Shown: positions 15,858 through 25,996, counted from the first letter of the stretch. The stretch is DNA of 64,000 nt from an uncultured Coriobacteriia bacterium (GCA_959608885.1 CAUHSG010000001.1:124001-188000); one strand, 5' to 3'. Notes: generated by a model not told the origin, from the letters alone. Made by a program: numbers and translations.

Positions 15858-17315
15858 CTAGCGTTTACGCCCCAAATCGCGCTTGCTCCTCAAGCTCGCG
15901 TACCCGCTCTGCACTGGTTCCCTGGAAGCGTGCGTGGCGCCGCTCTGCCCCGTCACACGCATCGAGCGCGCGAACTCCCCGTGAGTCGATGACGAGTGTG
16001 CATGCGCTGAGGACGCATCCCTTCTTTTCCCGGAATCGTGAATAGAAATGACGTTGTCATGTGCGGGACGGCGCGGTGGCGCGTCGTCGTGGGCATTGCC
16101 CTTGCCATCGATGACCACGAAGTTATCGCGCTTGCGCTCGTAGCTCATGCCCACTTTCGAGCGAAACGATACGGACAAGACGATTCCGACCATGATCAGC
16201 GTGGCGAGCAAGGACGATCCGCCATAGCTGATGAGCGGAAGCGCCTTGCCGGTTACGGGCGCGATGCCCGTCACGCATGCCATGTTCACGCACGCTTGGA
16301 AGCCGATCATGACCGTGAAGGAGCCTGCGAGCATGCAGCCGAGCATATCCGGGGCATTGCGGCAGATGCGCATGCCTGCAAAGACGAAGAGACCGAAGAG
16401 GACCACCACGAAAACGGCACCGATGAGGCCGAGCTCCTCACCGACGATGGCGTAGATGAAGTCGGTGTGCGCGTAGGGCAAATAGAGGTACTTCTGGCGC
16501 GAGAGGCCAAGGCCCGTGCCGAAGATGCCGCCGCTTCCGAAGGCATAGAGCGATTGGATCGCCTGATAGCCATCGCCTTGCGGGTCGACCCAGGGGTCGA
16601 GCATGGAGGTGATGCGATCGAGATGGTAGGGCTGCGTGATGCAGGCGACGACGATGTAGGCGACGACAACGCCGAGTATGAGGCCGACGACCTTCCACGA
16701 AATGCCAGCAAGCAATGCGAGCGCGATGAGACCAACGGCAAGAATGATGGCCGTGCCCAAGTCAGGCTGACGGTAGATGAGAATGAGAGGCACGATGGTC
16801 GCCACGAGAATCACGACGACGAAGCGGCGACCCTCAAGCAAACCATTTATGCGCATCTGCACGATGGAAGCCACGGCAATGAGCACGGCAATCTTCGCGA
16901 ACTCAGCTGGCTGCAAGTTGAAACCGGCGATGACGATGGAGCGCTCGGCACCGAGGGCAGTGACGCCCATACCGAACGCCGTGAGCGAGAGCATGACGAC
17001 GGATATCGCCCAGAAGGTGATGAACACCGCCGGCAAGCTCCAAACCGAATATGGGATACGGGAGCAAATGGCGCAGAACACGAGCCCGATGACGAGAAAG
17101 ATTGCCTGACGCTTGACATAATACGCCGCATCACCGAATTCATTGTACGCCGTAATCGACGAGGCCGAGTAAACCATGACCACGCCGAGTATGCACAATG
17201 CGATGACGCTCAGAATGAAGAGCAGGCGCGGCCCCATGATGGCAGCTGGCTCTGCAAGTAGACGCGATGAGCCTGTCTGCGGCTTCGGATTCGATGTCGG
17301 CTGTTTGCGCGCCAT
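15858..17315 (-). CDS. ftsW: FtsW septal peptidoglycan polymerase (SEDS family)
   Basis: This 485-residue polytopic membrane protein has about ten hydrophobic segments between residues 25 and 390. SEDS motifs include MVYSASS near the first segment, QPDLGTAIIL, YAHTDFIYAIVGEELGLIG and PLISYGGSSLLA. FtsW polymerises glycan strands from lipid II together with its cognate class B penicillin-binding protein, here FtsI. The last roughly 90 residues are a hydrophilic Ser/His/Arg-rich cytoplasmic tail, longer than in many homologues. It follows murD with a 5-nt gap. Confidence 0.95.
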   Translation of the reverse strand: MARKQPTSNPKPQTGSSRLLAEPAAIMGPRLLFILSVIALCILGVVMVYSASSITAYNEFGDAAYYVKRQAIFLVIGLVFCAICSRIPYSVWSLPAVFITFWAISVVMLSLTAFGMGVTALGAERSIVIAGFNLQPAEFAKIAVLIAVASIVQMRINGLLEGRRFVVVILVATIVPLILIYRQPDLGTAIILAVGLIALALLAGISWKVVGLILGVVVAYIVVACITQPYHLDRITSMLDPWVDPQGDGYQAIQSLYAFGSGGIFGTGLGLSRQKYLYLPYAHTDFIYAIVGEELGLIGAVFVVVLFGLFVFAGMRICRNAPDMLGCMLAGSFTVMIGFQACVNMACVTGIAPVTGKALPLISYGGSSLLATLIMVGIVLSVSFRSKVGMSYERKRDNFVVIDGKGNAHDDAPPRRPAHDNVISIHDSGKRRDASSAHAHSSSTHGEFARSMRVTGQSGATHASREPVQSGYASLRSKRDLGRKR

Positions 17316-17320
17316 GACAC

Positions 17321-18679
17321 CTACGCTCGCATCCCTTGCGCAACGTATTCCTTGAAGACCTCGCCACGATGCTCAAACGAATCGAACTCGTCGAAAGAGG
17401 CGCAGGCCGGAGAGAGCACGACCGCCTCGCCTGGTTTGGCAATCGCGCATGCGCGCTCGAAAGCCCCTGCCATGCCCGGTTCCAGATGACAGGCGACGGG
17501 ACTCGCGGCAAAGGCATCGTAGAAGCGCTGACCCGCCTCGCCATACGCAATGATGGCAGAGCAGGTGCCCGTGCAAGCAGCGACGAGCTCGTCAAGTGCG
17601 GTGCCCTTGTCACGCCCACCGAGTAGAAGCACGACTTTGCGATTGGGAAACGCGGTGAGCGCCTTGAGCGTCGCGTCGACATTAGTCGCCTTGGAGTCGT
17701 TGAAGAAATCGATGTCGTCAATACGCCCGCAGGGCTCGAGACGGTGCTCGAGCGGCTTGAAACTTAGGAGCCCTTCGCGAATGCACGCAGGTTCGCATCC
17801 GCACGCGAACGCAGCGCTTGCGGCACAAAGGGCGTTTTCGACGTTGTGGGCACCCCGGATCGCAAGCTCGATCGTTTGCGCAAGCTCGATGCACCTTCCC
17901 TCCCCATCCTTGATGACGAGCGTTCCGTCTGCATCTTCGAAGGCACAGGAAGCCTCATGCTCGGAACCGACGGATACGAGCTTGACACCGCGCTCGTCGA
18001 GCAGCGCGTGAAGCTCGGGATAGGCCTCGAGGACGGCATCGGTAATGACGGCCGTCGAGCCGGCAGGCATGTTCGCGAAAGCCTTGAACTTTGCCCGAGC
18101 GTAGGCATCGAAGCTTCCGTGCCAGGAGATGTGATCGGGCGTGATGTTGAGCAAGATGGCAACTTGCGGGGCAAAATCGACGGTTGATGCCAACTGATAG
18201 GAGGACAGTTCGGCAACGAGCGTCTCCCCCGCACGGCGATGTTCGACGGCTTCGACACAGGTCGCGCCGATGTTTCCGCACGCGTGGGCAGGCTTGTCGC
18301 ACGCGTTGAGTAGATGCGTCGTGAGAGAGGTGGTCGTCGTCTTGCCGTTCGTTCCCGTCACGGCAACCCAAGCCTGCGGCGACATACGCCAGGCGTATTC
18401 GGGCTCGCTGATGATCTCGCCGCTTGCCTTCCCGGCGCTCGCGTAAAACGCGCCTCTCTCGGAAATACCCGGAGAGACGATGCAGGTATCAAAGCGGCCT
18501 TCGACTTCTTCGACATCGAATATCACGGGTACGCCAGACTGCTCGAACTCTCGAGCCGCAAACTTGGTGTTCTCATTGGAAACACCTGCATAGATGACGA
18601 GCTCATCACCTGCGTCAAGCGCATGCCGAGCAGCGGCGACGCCGCTTTTGCCGAGACCGAGTACGAGAACGGAACGCAT
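17321..18679 (-). CDS. murD: UDP-N-acetylmuramoyl-L-alanine--D-glutamate ligase
   Basis: This 452-residue Mur ligase adds D-Glu to UDP-MurNAc-L-Ala. The N-terminal Rossmann motif is VLVLGLGKSGVAAARHAL, the ATP site is AVTGTNGKTTTTSL, the core shows NITPDHISWHGSF and IRGAHNVENALCA, and the C-terminal domain shows FFNDSKATN and LLLGGRDKG. The ATG at 18679, 14 nt after mraY, has GAGGGA upstream. The open frame extends to 19342, but that part is mraY in another frame. Confidence 0.96.
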   Translation of the reverse strand: MRSVLVLGLGKSGVAAARHALDAGDELVIYAGVSNENTKFAAREFEQSGVPVIFDVEEVEGRFDTCIVSPGISERGAFYASAGKASGEIISEPEYAWRMSPQAWVAVTGTNGKTTTTSLTTHLLNACDKPAHACGNIGATCVEAVEHRRAGETLVAELSSYQLASTVDFAPQVAILLNITPDHISWHGSFDAYARAKFKAFANMPAGSTAVITDAVLEAYPELHALLDERGVKLVSVGSEHEASCAFEDADGTLVIKDGEGRCIELAQTIELAIRGAHNVENALCAASAAFACGCEPACIREGLLSFKPLEHRLEPCGRIDDIDFFNDSKATNVDATLKALTAFPNRKVVLLLGGRDKGTALDELVAACTGTCSAIIAYGEAGQRFYDAFAASPVACHLEPGMAGAFERACAIAKPGEAVVLSPACASFDEFDSFEHRGEVFKEYVAQGMRA

Positions 18680-18693
18680 GACGGTCACATCCC

Positions 18694-19731
18694 TCACATC
18701 GAGCTGATGAAGTAGATGGCAAAGCCCAAGCCCGCGCACAAGCCGGTGACAATCCAAAAGCGAATGACGACCTTCGTCTCCGACCAGCCCTTCTTCTCGA
18801 AATGGTGATGAAGCGGTGCCATGAGAAAGACGCGCTTGCGCGTGCGTTTGAAGTAGAGGACCTGAATCATGACGGAAAGCGCCTCGACGACGAAGAGACC
18901 GCCGATGATGATGCTGAAGAGCTCGGTCTTGGTGATGACCGCAATGGCGGCAAATGCCGTGCCGAGAGCAAGCGAACCCGTATCTCCCATGAATATGCTC
19001 GCGGGATAGCAGTTGAACCAGAGAAAGCCGACACAGGCGCCGGCAGCAGCGGTCGCGAAGACGGCGACGTCGAGCCGGCCCGTGCGAAACGCGACGGCCG
19101 CCATGATGAGCATGACGATCATGATGGCACCACCGGCAAGGCCATCGAGACCATCGGTGAGGTTCACGGCATTGGCCATGCCGGCCATGAGCAGGAACAC
19201 GAAGACGACGTAGAGCCAGGGAATCTCGAAGCCATCCCCGAAGGGAAGAACGGTCGTGAGAACACCAAGGTCGAGACTGAATTGCGTGAAGGGAATGGTC
19301 ACGTAGGGCTCTATGCCGAGGTAGTTGACGGCGATAAGGCAAAACGCGACCGAGATGAGCGTGAGCGCGATCATCTTCTGATAGGGCAGCAGGCCAAGCG
19401 AGCGCTCCTTGGCGACCTTGGAGATGTCATCGATGAAGCCGAGCAAACCCGTGAGCAGCGTTGCCGCCAAGATGAGCAGCAGCGGTGGATCGGGTACGCC
19501 CACGAGGAAGATCGAAGCGGTCATCATGAGAAGGATGACGATGCCGCCCATCGTCGGCGTGCCCTGCTTGACGAGATGACCCTGTGGACCGTCCGCGCGC
19601 ACCTGCTGGCCAATCTGGCGAACCTTGAGCAGCTTGATGAAAAACGGCATGACGATCATGGTCAGCGCCATCGAAATGATGAAGGCGAGGAAGACCTGAT
19701 ACGTCGGATATTGGCTGAACGTGCTAATCAT
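18694..19731 (-). CDS. mraY: Phospho-N-acetylmuramoyl-pentapeptide transferase
   Basis: This 345-residue integral membrane enzyme transfers phospho-MurNAc-pentapeptide to undecaprenyl phosphate to give lipid I. About ten membrane segments are predicted. Family motifs are QGTPTMGGIV, FIDDISKVAKERSLGL with catalytic Asp residues, NAVNLTDGLDGLA, GFLWFNCYPASIFMGDTGSLALG and MAPLHHHFEKKGWSETKVV. Its start overlaps the murF stop (ATGA), so the two are probably translationally coupled. Confidence 0.98.
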   Translation of the reverse strand: MISTFSQYPTYQVFLAFIISMALTMIVMPFFIKLLKVRQIGQQVRADGPQGHLVKQGTPTMGGIVILLMMTASIFLVGVPDPPLLLILAATLLTGLLGFIDDISKVAKERSLGLLPYQKMIALTLISVAFCLIAVNYLGIEPYVTIPFTQFSLDLGVLTTVLPFGDGFEIPWLYVVFVFLLMAGMANAVNLTDGLDGLAGGAIMIVMLIMAAVAFRTGRLDVAVFATAAAGACVGFLWFNCYPASIFMGDTGSLALGTAFAAIAVITKTELFSIIIGGLFVVEALSVMIQVLYFKRTRKRVFLMAPLHHHFEKKGWSETKVVIRFWIVTGLCAGLGFAIYFISSM

Positions 19732-21149
19732 GCGTGCATTATCCCCTTGACTATGCGTTCCAGTTCCATGAAACGCGATGCCTTCACAAGAACGATATCA
19801 CCTTCCTGGACGTACTTCTCGAGGAATTGCCGTGCCTCCTCGACGCCCGTAAAGCTCTTGACGCACGCGGTATCCATATCCGCTGCAAGTGCTCCCGACT
19901 TGATGCCGACGCTGAGCGTACCGATGCACACGAGCATATCAAGACCTGCCTGCGCTGCAAAGGTTCCCACGTCAACATGCAACTGGTACTCATCAGAACC
20001 GAGCTCTCCCATATCGCCCAGAACCGCGATGCGCCTACCCGTACCCTCGAGCGTCGCGAGCGTGCTAATCGAGGCGCGCATCGAATCGGGATTGGCATTG
20101 TACGCGTCATTGACGATGGTGATGCCGTCGGGCGTATGCACGATCTCCATGCGCATGCCGCTTGACTTGGCCTCCGCCAAGCCACGTGCGATGTCATCGG
20201 GAGCAACACCCATGTTGAGACCAGCGGCATAGGCAGCGAGCGCGTTCAAGACGTTGTGCTTGCCGGGAATGGGAAGCGTGAGGGAAACGGGGTCGGCAGA
20301 CGGCGTCACGACCTCGAAGCTCGCCCGTGCCTCCGCATCGTAGCTCACGTTTTGCGCACGGATTTCCGCCTCGGGCGAAAAGCCGTAACCGTGCACGGTA
20401 ACGCCGCGTTCCTCGAGATGCGCAAAGCTCTCGAGAAGCGGTGTGAACTCGTCATCGGCATTGAGGACGGCAAAGCCCGTATCGGGCAGTGCCGACAACA
20501 GCTCGGACTTGGCGCGCACGATGTTCTCGCGACTGCCGAGCAGTTCCATGTGACTTACGCCGATGTTGGTCACGACGGCGATACTCGGTTTGACGAAGGT
20601 GCAGAGGTGCTCGATCTGGTGCATGCCACGCATGCCAAGCTCCACGATGAGCACTTCGGTGTCCTCGTCAGCCGCGAGGATCGTGGCCGGAACGCCGATC
20701 TCGTTGTTCTGGTTGCCCTGCGTGGCCGCCGTCTTGAAACGCTGCGAAAAGACAGAGCGCAGAAAATCCTTCGTCGAGGTCTTGCCCGTGGAACCCGTGA
20801 CGCCAATGACGATGGCATGCAGCTTGTCGCGCCAGAAACCCGCGATCTTCTCGAGGGCATCGACTCCGTCATCAACGACGACCATCGGACAGGCAAATTC
20901 ACCGGCAACGGCGATGACGTTATCGGATGGCATGCGCGTGCAGATGACGACACCGGCACCGCGCTGGATCGCCCCGCGAATGAAGTCGTTGCCGTCGACA
21001 CGTAGGCCTGGCATGGCGAGAAAGGCGTTATCGGGCATGATGGTGCGTGAATCCCACGTGAGCCCGGAGACGATGCGGCGCAGAGCCGACTCGTCGCCGA
21101 TGAACTCACCACCTGTGACCTTGGCAATGTCGGAAACCGAGATTTCCAT
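19728..21149 (-). CDS. murF: UDP-N-acetylmuramoyl-tripeptide--D-alanyl-D-alanine ligase
   Basis: This 473-residue ligase adds D-Ala-D-Ala to the tripeptide precursor. It shows the N-terminal domain DSRTIMPDNAFLAM, the ATP site GVTGSTGKTSTKDFL, the core EIGVPATIL...NIGVSHMELLGSRE, NVLNALAAYAAG, and the C-terminal region NDAYNANPDSMRASISTL and LGDMGELG. TATAGGAC precedes the ATG at 21149, and murE ends 3 nt upstream. Confidence 0.96.
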   Translation of the reverse strand: MEISVSDIAKVTGGEFIGDESALRRIVSGLTWDSRTIMPDNAFLAMPGLRVDGNDFIRGAIQRGAGVVICTRMPSDNVIAVAGEFACPMVVVDDGVDALEKIAGFWRDKLHAIVIGVTGSTGKTSTKDFLRSVFSQRFKTAATQGNQNNEIGVPATILAADEDTEVLIVELGMRGMHQIEHLCTFVKPSIAVVTNIGVSHMELLGSRENIVRAKSELLSALPDTGFAVLNADDEFTPLLESFAHLEERGVTVHGYGFSPEAEIRAQNVSYDAEARASFEVVTPSADPVSLTLPIPGKHNVLNALAAYAAGLNMGVAPDDIARGLAEAKSSGMRMEIVHTPDGITIVNDAYNANPDSMRASISTLATLEGTGRRIAVLGDMGELGSDEYQLHVDVGTFAAQAGLDMLVCIGTLSVGIKSGALAADMDTACVKSFTGVEEARQFLEKYVQEGDIVLVKASRFMELERIVKGIMHA

Positions 21150-21152
21150 GTC

Positions 21153-22643
21153 CTATAACCTCATTTCCTCGATTGCCGCCGCGGCGACCTCGCGGTCGTC
21201 GAAGTGGTGCTTGACGTTTCCTATGATCTGATAGTCCTCGTGCCCCTTACCGGCGATGAGGACGACGTCGCCCTCGCGCGCCCGGCCGATGGCGAAGCGT
21301 ATCGCCTCGGCCCGGTCGGGCATGACGGCATAGCGTTCCTCGTGACCTTTCATACCGGAGAGAATCTGCTCGATGATCGCATCGGGGTCTTCCGTGCGCG
21401 GGTTATCGCTCGTGACGATGGCGAAATCGGCCGCGAGTGCAGCAGTCCCCATTTTGGGTCGCTTGCCATGATCGCGATCGCCCCCGCAACCGAAGACGCA
21501 GAGCACGCGACCATCCGTAACGGCACGCACGGCATCGATGGCTTTCGCCACCGAATCGGGCGTATGCGCGTAGTCCACGAGCACACCGAAACCCGGATGG
21601 GCGCCCTTGCTGCCCGTGACACGCTCGAGGCGTCCGGGAACCTGGGGGGCGGACTCGAGGGCGGAGACGATGGCCTCGTTCGTGAAGCCAAGCGCCAGGC
21701 CGATGCCGAAGGCGACGAGCGCGTTCTCGACATTGAAACGACCGACGAGCGGCAAGGTGACGTGCAGCCATTCGCCGCATGCCTCCAAATCGATGCGCGT
21801 CGTGCGTGCATCGAAGCGGGCCTCCACGAGACGCACGTCGCAATCGGCACCCGAGCCGACGCGATACAAGGTGCGACCCGCATCGGCGACGAGCTGCGCC
21901 ATGTGCCTTCCCGCATCGGAATCAGTGCAGATGACGCTTGCGGCAGGTTCGTATTCGGTGAAGAGGCGTGCCTTGGCAGCGAAGTAGTCCTCCATCGTCT
22001 TGTGATAATCGAGGTGATCTTGCGTGAGGTTGCTGAAGGCAGCGACGGCAAAGGAGCTCCCTCTCACGCGACCAAGGTCAAGCGCATGGCTCGACACCTC
22101 GCAGGCGCATACGTCAACGCCCGCATCGACCATGCGTGCAAGGAGCTCCTGAAAGTCACGGGACTCCGGCGTCGTGTGTAGCGAAGGGCAAACCTCGTCG
22201 GCTACGTGACATTCGACCGTCCCGATGAGACCCGCGCGCCTACCGGCATGTCTCACGAGGTGCTCGACGAGAAAACAGGTGGTCGTCTTGCCATTGGTAC
22301 CCGTAATCCCGACGAGATCGAGCTTGCGCGAGGGCATGCCATAGAAGTTGGCGGAACAGAGCGCGAGGGCCTCGCGCGCGTCATCGACGAGGAACTGCGG
22401 AGCGTTAATGTCCAGCTTGCGCTCGACGACGAGAGCCACTGCTCCGCGCTCGAGCGCATCGGCGGCGAAGCCGTGTCCGTCTACCGTGGTGCCGGGAACG
22501 CAGAAGAACAGGGCGCCTGGCGCGACGTCACGCGATGAGAATTCGATGGCGTTTACCTCATAGGGGCCATTCTCGCAGCGTATCGCCACATGCACTACAC
22601 CCGCGAAAACCGATTCTATGTTGCATGCCTGACGCATCGTCAT
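21153..22643 (-). CDS. murE: UDP-N-acetylmuramoyl-L-alanyl-D-glutamate--meso-2,6-diaminopimelate ligase
   Basis: This 496-residue ligase adds the third stem residue. It has GITGTNGKTTT (about 112-122), SDNLTQDHLDYH-type core signals (SNLTQDHLDYHKTMEDY), and a C-terminal DNPR motif at 413-416 (TSDNPRTEDP). In this family DNPR is characteristic of enzymes using meso-diaminopimelate rather than L-lysine, so the wall is predicted to be meso-DAP type. I chose the ATG at 22643 with GGAAGAGAG upstream, 13 nt after ftsI. The longer frame overlaps ftsI. Confidence 0.96.
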   Translation of the reverse strand: MTMRQACNIESVFAGVVHVAIRCENGPYEVNAIEFSSRDVAPGALFFCVPGTTVDGHGFAADALERGAVALVVERKLDINAPQFLVDDAREALALCSANFYGMPSRKLDLVGITGTNGKTTTCFLVEHLVRHAGRRAGLIGTVECHVADEVCPSLHTTPESRDFQELLARMVDAGVDVCACEVSSHALDLGRVRGSSFAVAAFSNLTQDHLDYHKTMEDYFAAKARLFTEYEPAASVICTDSDAGRHMAQLVADAGRTLYRVGSGADCDVRLVEARFDARTTRIDLEACGEWLHVTLPLVGRFNVENALVAFGIGLALGFTNEAIVSALESAPQVPGRLERVTGSKGAHPGFGVLVDYAHTPDSVAKAIDAVRAVTDGRVLCVFGCGGDRDHGKRPKMGTAALAADFAIVTSDNPRTEDPDAIIEQILSGMKGHEERYAVMPDRAEAIRFAIGRAREGDVVLIAGKGHEDYQIIGNVKHHFDDREVAAAAIEEMRL

Positions 22644-22656
22644 CTCTCTTCCTTGC

Positions 22657-24492
22657 CTATCGACCTTGCGCGTCAATCTGGTAGCGCGTCGCGGCATAAC
22701 TCATGATCTTCGAGAAGACCGGACCACACAGGCCGCCCGCTCCAAGATTCGTGTGCGGCCTATTCACTGTCACGAGGCAGACGAGATCGCTCGAGGACCC
22801 GTACAGCCAGCCACCAAACGACATGACGTAGGCGTTTTCCTCGTAGCCGCCGTACATACTCGCGATTTCGGCCGTGCCCGTCTTTCCCGCAACGGAGAAG
22901 CCCCCGACAGCAGCCGCCTGACCCGTTCCTTCGGTCACGACGGAAGTGAGCATATCGCTGACCTCGTCGCACACAGATGCGTCGGCGACGGTCTCGCTCT
23001 TGGTCAGGTTGGCCATGAGGCTCTGCGCCTTCTCCGCATCATTGGGAACGTCGATGAGGAAGTGAGGCGTCATGAGCGTACCGCCCTGCTCGAGTGCACC
23101 GTAGGCACGCACGAGCTGCAGGGGGCTCACGGTCAGACCCTGACCGAAGGTGACAGTCGCACTCTGCACGCCATCCCAGTCCTGGGACTGCTCGAGCTGA
23201 CCAGCCGTATCGCCCGGAAAGTCGCAGCCCGTTTTCTTGCCGAATCCGAAGGCGCTGTATGTGTCATAAAGCTGGGCGGTGCTGACCTCGCGGGACACGA
23301 GCGTCGTGCCCGTGTTCGACGAGTCGGCAAGGATCGCGCGCAGCGACATGTCCTGCACCAGATGGTCGTGGGAGTCGGTGATGACGGTGTCGTACACCTC
23401 GAGGGCATACGGCACGGTATACGTTGAGTTCGCATCGATGTTGGCGTTATTTGCCAGGACCGAATAAACCGTAAAAGCCTTGAAGGTCGAACCCGGCTCG
23501 TAGAGGTCGGTCACGGAGGCGAGCTTGCCCACCTCGAGCTTGTAGTCGACCATCGTGTCGAGCGGATTGACCTCGAGGGGCTGACCGGCTGCCTGGGCCT
23601 CGTCCACCTTGCGCTGGGCGGCAGCGGCTTCGGCTTCGAGCTCCTCGTTGCTCTTCTTCGCATACGAGCATGCCGCGTAGATCTCGCCATTGCTCGCGTC
23701 CATGACGGTCACGCTGCCACCTTGGGCCTCGGTGCTGATGAGCGCATCCAAAAGGAGCTCCTCGCAGAGCTTCTGGAGGTTGACATCGACACTCGTCACG
23801 ATATCCGTCCCATCGACCGTATCGACACGTGAGGTCTCGCCATTGGTAATGGGAATGTCGTTCATACCGCGCTCGAAGACGATGGAGCCATCCTCGCCCT
23901 TGAGCAGCTCGTCGTATTCGAGCTCGAGGCCGGAAATGCCCTTGCCATCGATATCGACCATGCCGATGATCTGGCTGCCCACGTCACCGTTGGGATACAC
24001 GCGCTTCGTGTCCTCGAGGTAGTGAATACCCTTGAGCTTCTCGTCTGCCAGACGGTCCTTGAGGGTGCTTGCCGTCGTGACATCCGCCTTACGCTGGATG
24101 TAGGCAAACGAGAGATCGGACTGGTCAACGATCTTGAGGTAATCATCCTTGCTCTTGCCACTTTCCGGCCCCAGCACCTCGGTGAGTACGCTCGCAAGAC
24201 GCTCTGCGTTGGTCACTTCCTGGGGATTGACGTAGATGGTCGTCGCATCGACGTTGGAGGCGATGACCTCGCCATTGCGGTCATATACCGTTCCACGGCG
24301 TGCCGATAGGCTCACCTCGGTCGTATGGGACGCCTCTGCCATGCGAGCGTATTCCGGCCCGCGAATAACCTGGATGTAAATGAGGTTGGCGATGATGGCC
24401 ACGAGGGCCAACGCGAAAAGCACGAGAATGATCCAATCCCTGGACCATTGCTTCGGCATCGCGCTGCGTGTTCTATCCTGATTGCGACCCAT
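22657..24492 (-). CDS. ftsI: FtsI-type class B penicillin-binding protein (septal transpeptidase)
   Basis: This 611-residue protein has an N-terminal membrane anchor (WIILVLFALALVAIIANLIY), a pedestal domain (ARRGTVYDRNGEVIASN), and a transpeptidase domain with the three beta-lactam-binding motifs: STFK with catalytic Ser335, SSN at 391-393 and KTGT at 537-540. It cross-links septal peptidoglycan and partners with FtsW. A 40-residue Glu/Ala/Gln-rich insertion around 280-320 sits just before the catalytic Ser. No PASTA repeats are present at the C-terminus. Confidence 0.95.
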   Translation of the reverse strand: MGRNQDRTRSAMPKQWSRDWIILVLFALALVAIIANLIYIQVIRGPEYARMAEASHTTEVSLSARRGTVYDRNGEVIASNVDATTIYVNPQEVTNAERLASVLTEVLGPESGKSKDDYLKIVDQSDLSFAYIQRKADVTTASTLKDRLADEKLKGIHYLEDTKRVYPNGDVGSQIIGMVDIDGKGISGLELEYDELLKGEDGSIVFERGMNDIPITNGETSRVDTVDGTDIVTSVDVNLQKLCEELLLDALISTEAQGGSVTVMDASNGEIYAACSYAKKSNEELEAEAAAAQRKVDEAQAAGQPLEVNPLDTMVDYKLEVGKLASVTDLYEPGSTFKAFTVYSVLANNANIDANSTYTVPYALEVYDTVITDSHDHLVQDMSLRAILADSSNTGTTLVSREVSTAQLYDTYSAFGFGKKTGCDFPGDTAGQLEQSQDWDGVQSATVTFGQGLTVSPLQLVRAYGALEQGGTLMTPHFLIDVPNDAEKAQSLMANLTKSETVADASVCDEVSDMLTSVVTEGTGQAAAVGGFSVAGKTGTAEIASMYGGYEENAYVMSFGGWLYGSSSDLVCLVTVNRPHTNLGAGGLCGPVFSKIMSYAATRYQIDAQGR

Positions 24493-24502
24493 CGCACGCT
24501 AC

Positions 24503-25012
24503 CTAGCCTGTCGTCAAGGCAATGTAATCTTCGACGTTCTGGAGCGTTCCGGCAAGCGAGATGGAGCCATCCGCGTTCAAGACCACTTTACCGGGAACGA
24601 CGACCTTCAGGTACTTGACCTCGGCCGGCGCGACCATGCCGATCTTGGTGGCCTCTTCCTCGATACGCGTCGAGCTCGACAGGATCGAGTGCTGGATCTC
24701 GAGCTCGCTGGTCTTTGCCTGGGCACTCGCAAGCGTGCTCTCGATGGCGTTCACTTTGTCGAGCATGGCGACCGTCGTGGCGGAGAGCCACACGCGTGCC
24801 GCGCAGAGCACCGCGATAGTGGCGATGAGGATGACCGCAAGCTTGAAGGCAAAGGCATACTCGGGAGAAATCGACTGTAGAGCCGGATTCGACGCGCGTT
24901 GGCCGGGAATGACACGGACATCAGGGCGCTGCGCACGCTCAGGAGCCGCCGTTCGTGCGGCTGATGCGGCATACCGTTGGTAGCCATAGTATTGTCGAGC
25001 AGCCTGCGCCAT
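24503..25012 (-). CDS. ftsL: FtsL-like division protein
   Basis: This 169-residue bitopic protein has a Tyr/Ala/Arg-rich cytoplasmic tail of about 50 residues, one membrane helix (FAFKLAVILIATIAVLCAARVWL), then a short extracytoplasmic coiled coil (LDKVNAIESTLASAQAKTSELEIQ). Sequence conservation is weak, as usual for FtsL. The assignment rests on topology and on position between rsmH and ftsI. FtsL helps assemble the FtsQLB complex that activates FtsWI. The best purine-rich site (GAAAGGAC) lies somewhat far from the ATG. Confidence 0.8.
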   Translation of the reverse strand: MAQAARQYYGYQRYAASAARTAAPERAQRPDVRVIPGQRASNPALQSISPEYAFAFKLAVILIATIAVLCAARVWLSATTVAMLDKVNAIESTLASAQAKTSELEIQHSILSSSTRIEEEATKIGMVAPAEVKYLKVVVPGKVVLNADGSISLAGTLQNVEDYIALTTG

Positions 25013-25035
25013 GATGGACGGGCGTCCTTTCTACA

Positions 25036-25986
25036 TTAAAGCTTCGTTGCGACCCGCAGTCGGGCACTGTGCGCCCGGTTGTTATCCTCAATTTCACCCT
25101 CGGCCGGAACAATCGGCTTACGGGTTTCGACCTTCAATACCGGCTTCTTGCCGCACGCGCACACCGGAAGCTCCGGCGGACAGGTGCAGGGGTTCTCCAT
25201 GCTGCGAAAGCAATCCTTCACGATGCGATCCTCGAGCGAGTGATACGAGATGACGGCGATTCTGCCGCCTGGATTGAGCCATCGTATGGCCGCCTCGAGA
25301 CCACGGGACAGTACATCGAGCTCGTGGTTCACCTCGATGCGCAGCGCCTGGAACGTGCGCTTGGCGGGATGTCCGCCCTTCTTGCGCGCATTCGCGGGAA
25401 TTGCCTTCTTGATGATATCTACCAGCTGAAATGTCGTATTGACGGACTGCTCGCAACGCGCGTCAACAATGAAGCGAGCGATACGAGCAGCCCACTTTTC
25501 CTCGCCGTAATCGCGCAGAACCCGGGTGAGGTCATCTGCATTGTAGGTGTTTAGGATCTCAGCTGCGGTTAGGGTGTGTGTACCCGGGTCCATACGCATA
25601 TCGAGGGGAGCGTCTTCTCTGTACGAGAAGCCACGCTCAGGAAAATCGAATTGTGGAGAGCTCACTCCAAGGTCGAAGAGCACGGCATCGACGCCTGGTA
25701 CGCGCGCCGTGACGAGCAGTTCGTCCAGGTCGGCGAAATTGCCCTTGAGCAGAATCGGGTCCGAGTCAAGCCCCGCACTGCCCAGTCTCTTCGCCGCCGC
25801 CTCGAGCGCCATGTCATCTTGGTCGATGCCGATGAGCGTACCATGTGGCGCGATGCTTCTTGCTATCGCCTCGGAGTGTCCCGCCCCGCCGAGCGTGCAA
25901 TCGAGCGCGGTTGCGCCGTCATGGAGCTTGAGTGCGGCAATGCACTCATCGAGCAGAACGGGAATGTGCCGGTATTCAGCTGTCAA
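25036..25986 (-). CDS. rsmH: 16S rRNA (cytosine1402-N4)-methyltransferase
   Basis: This 316-residue SAM-dependent methyltransferase modifies C1402 in the decoding centre of 16S rRNA. Landmarks are YRHIPVLLDECIAALKL, DCTLGGAGHSEAI, GIDQDDMALEAA, LFDLGVSSPQFD-type motif (FDLGVSSPQFDFPERGFSY), RTFQALRIEVNHEL and ISYHSLEDRIVKDCF. The likely start is TTG at 25986, ten nt after the mraZ stop. It places the conserved EYRHIPVL at the N-terminus; the upstream frame is mraZ in another frame and no ATG or GTG fits. Confidence 0.93.
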   Translation of the reverse strand: MTAEYRHIPVLLDECIAALKLHDGATALDCTLGGAGHSEAIARSIAPHGTLIGIDQDDMALEAAAKRLGSAGLDSDPILLKGNFADLDELLVTARVPGVDAVLFDLGVSSPQFDFPERGFSYREDAPLDMRMDPGTHTLTAAEILNTYNADDLTRVLRDYGEEKWAARIARFIVDARCEQSVNTTFQLVDIIKKAIPANARKKGGHPAKRTFQALRIEVNHELDVLSRGLEAAIRWLNPGGRIAVISYHSLEDRIVKDCFRSMENPCTCPPELPVCACGKKPVLKVETRKPIVPAEGEIEDNNRAHSARLRVATKL

Positions 25987-25996
25987 CGTGCCGTCC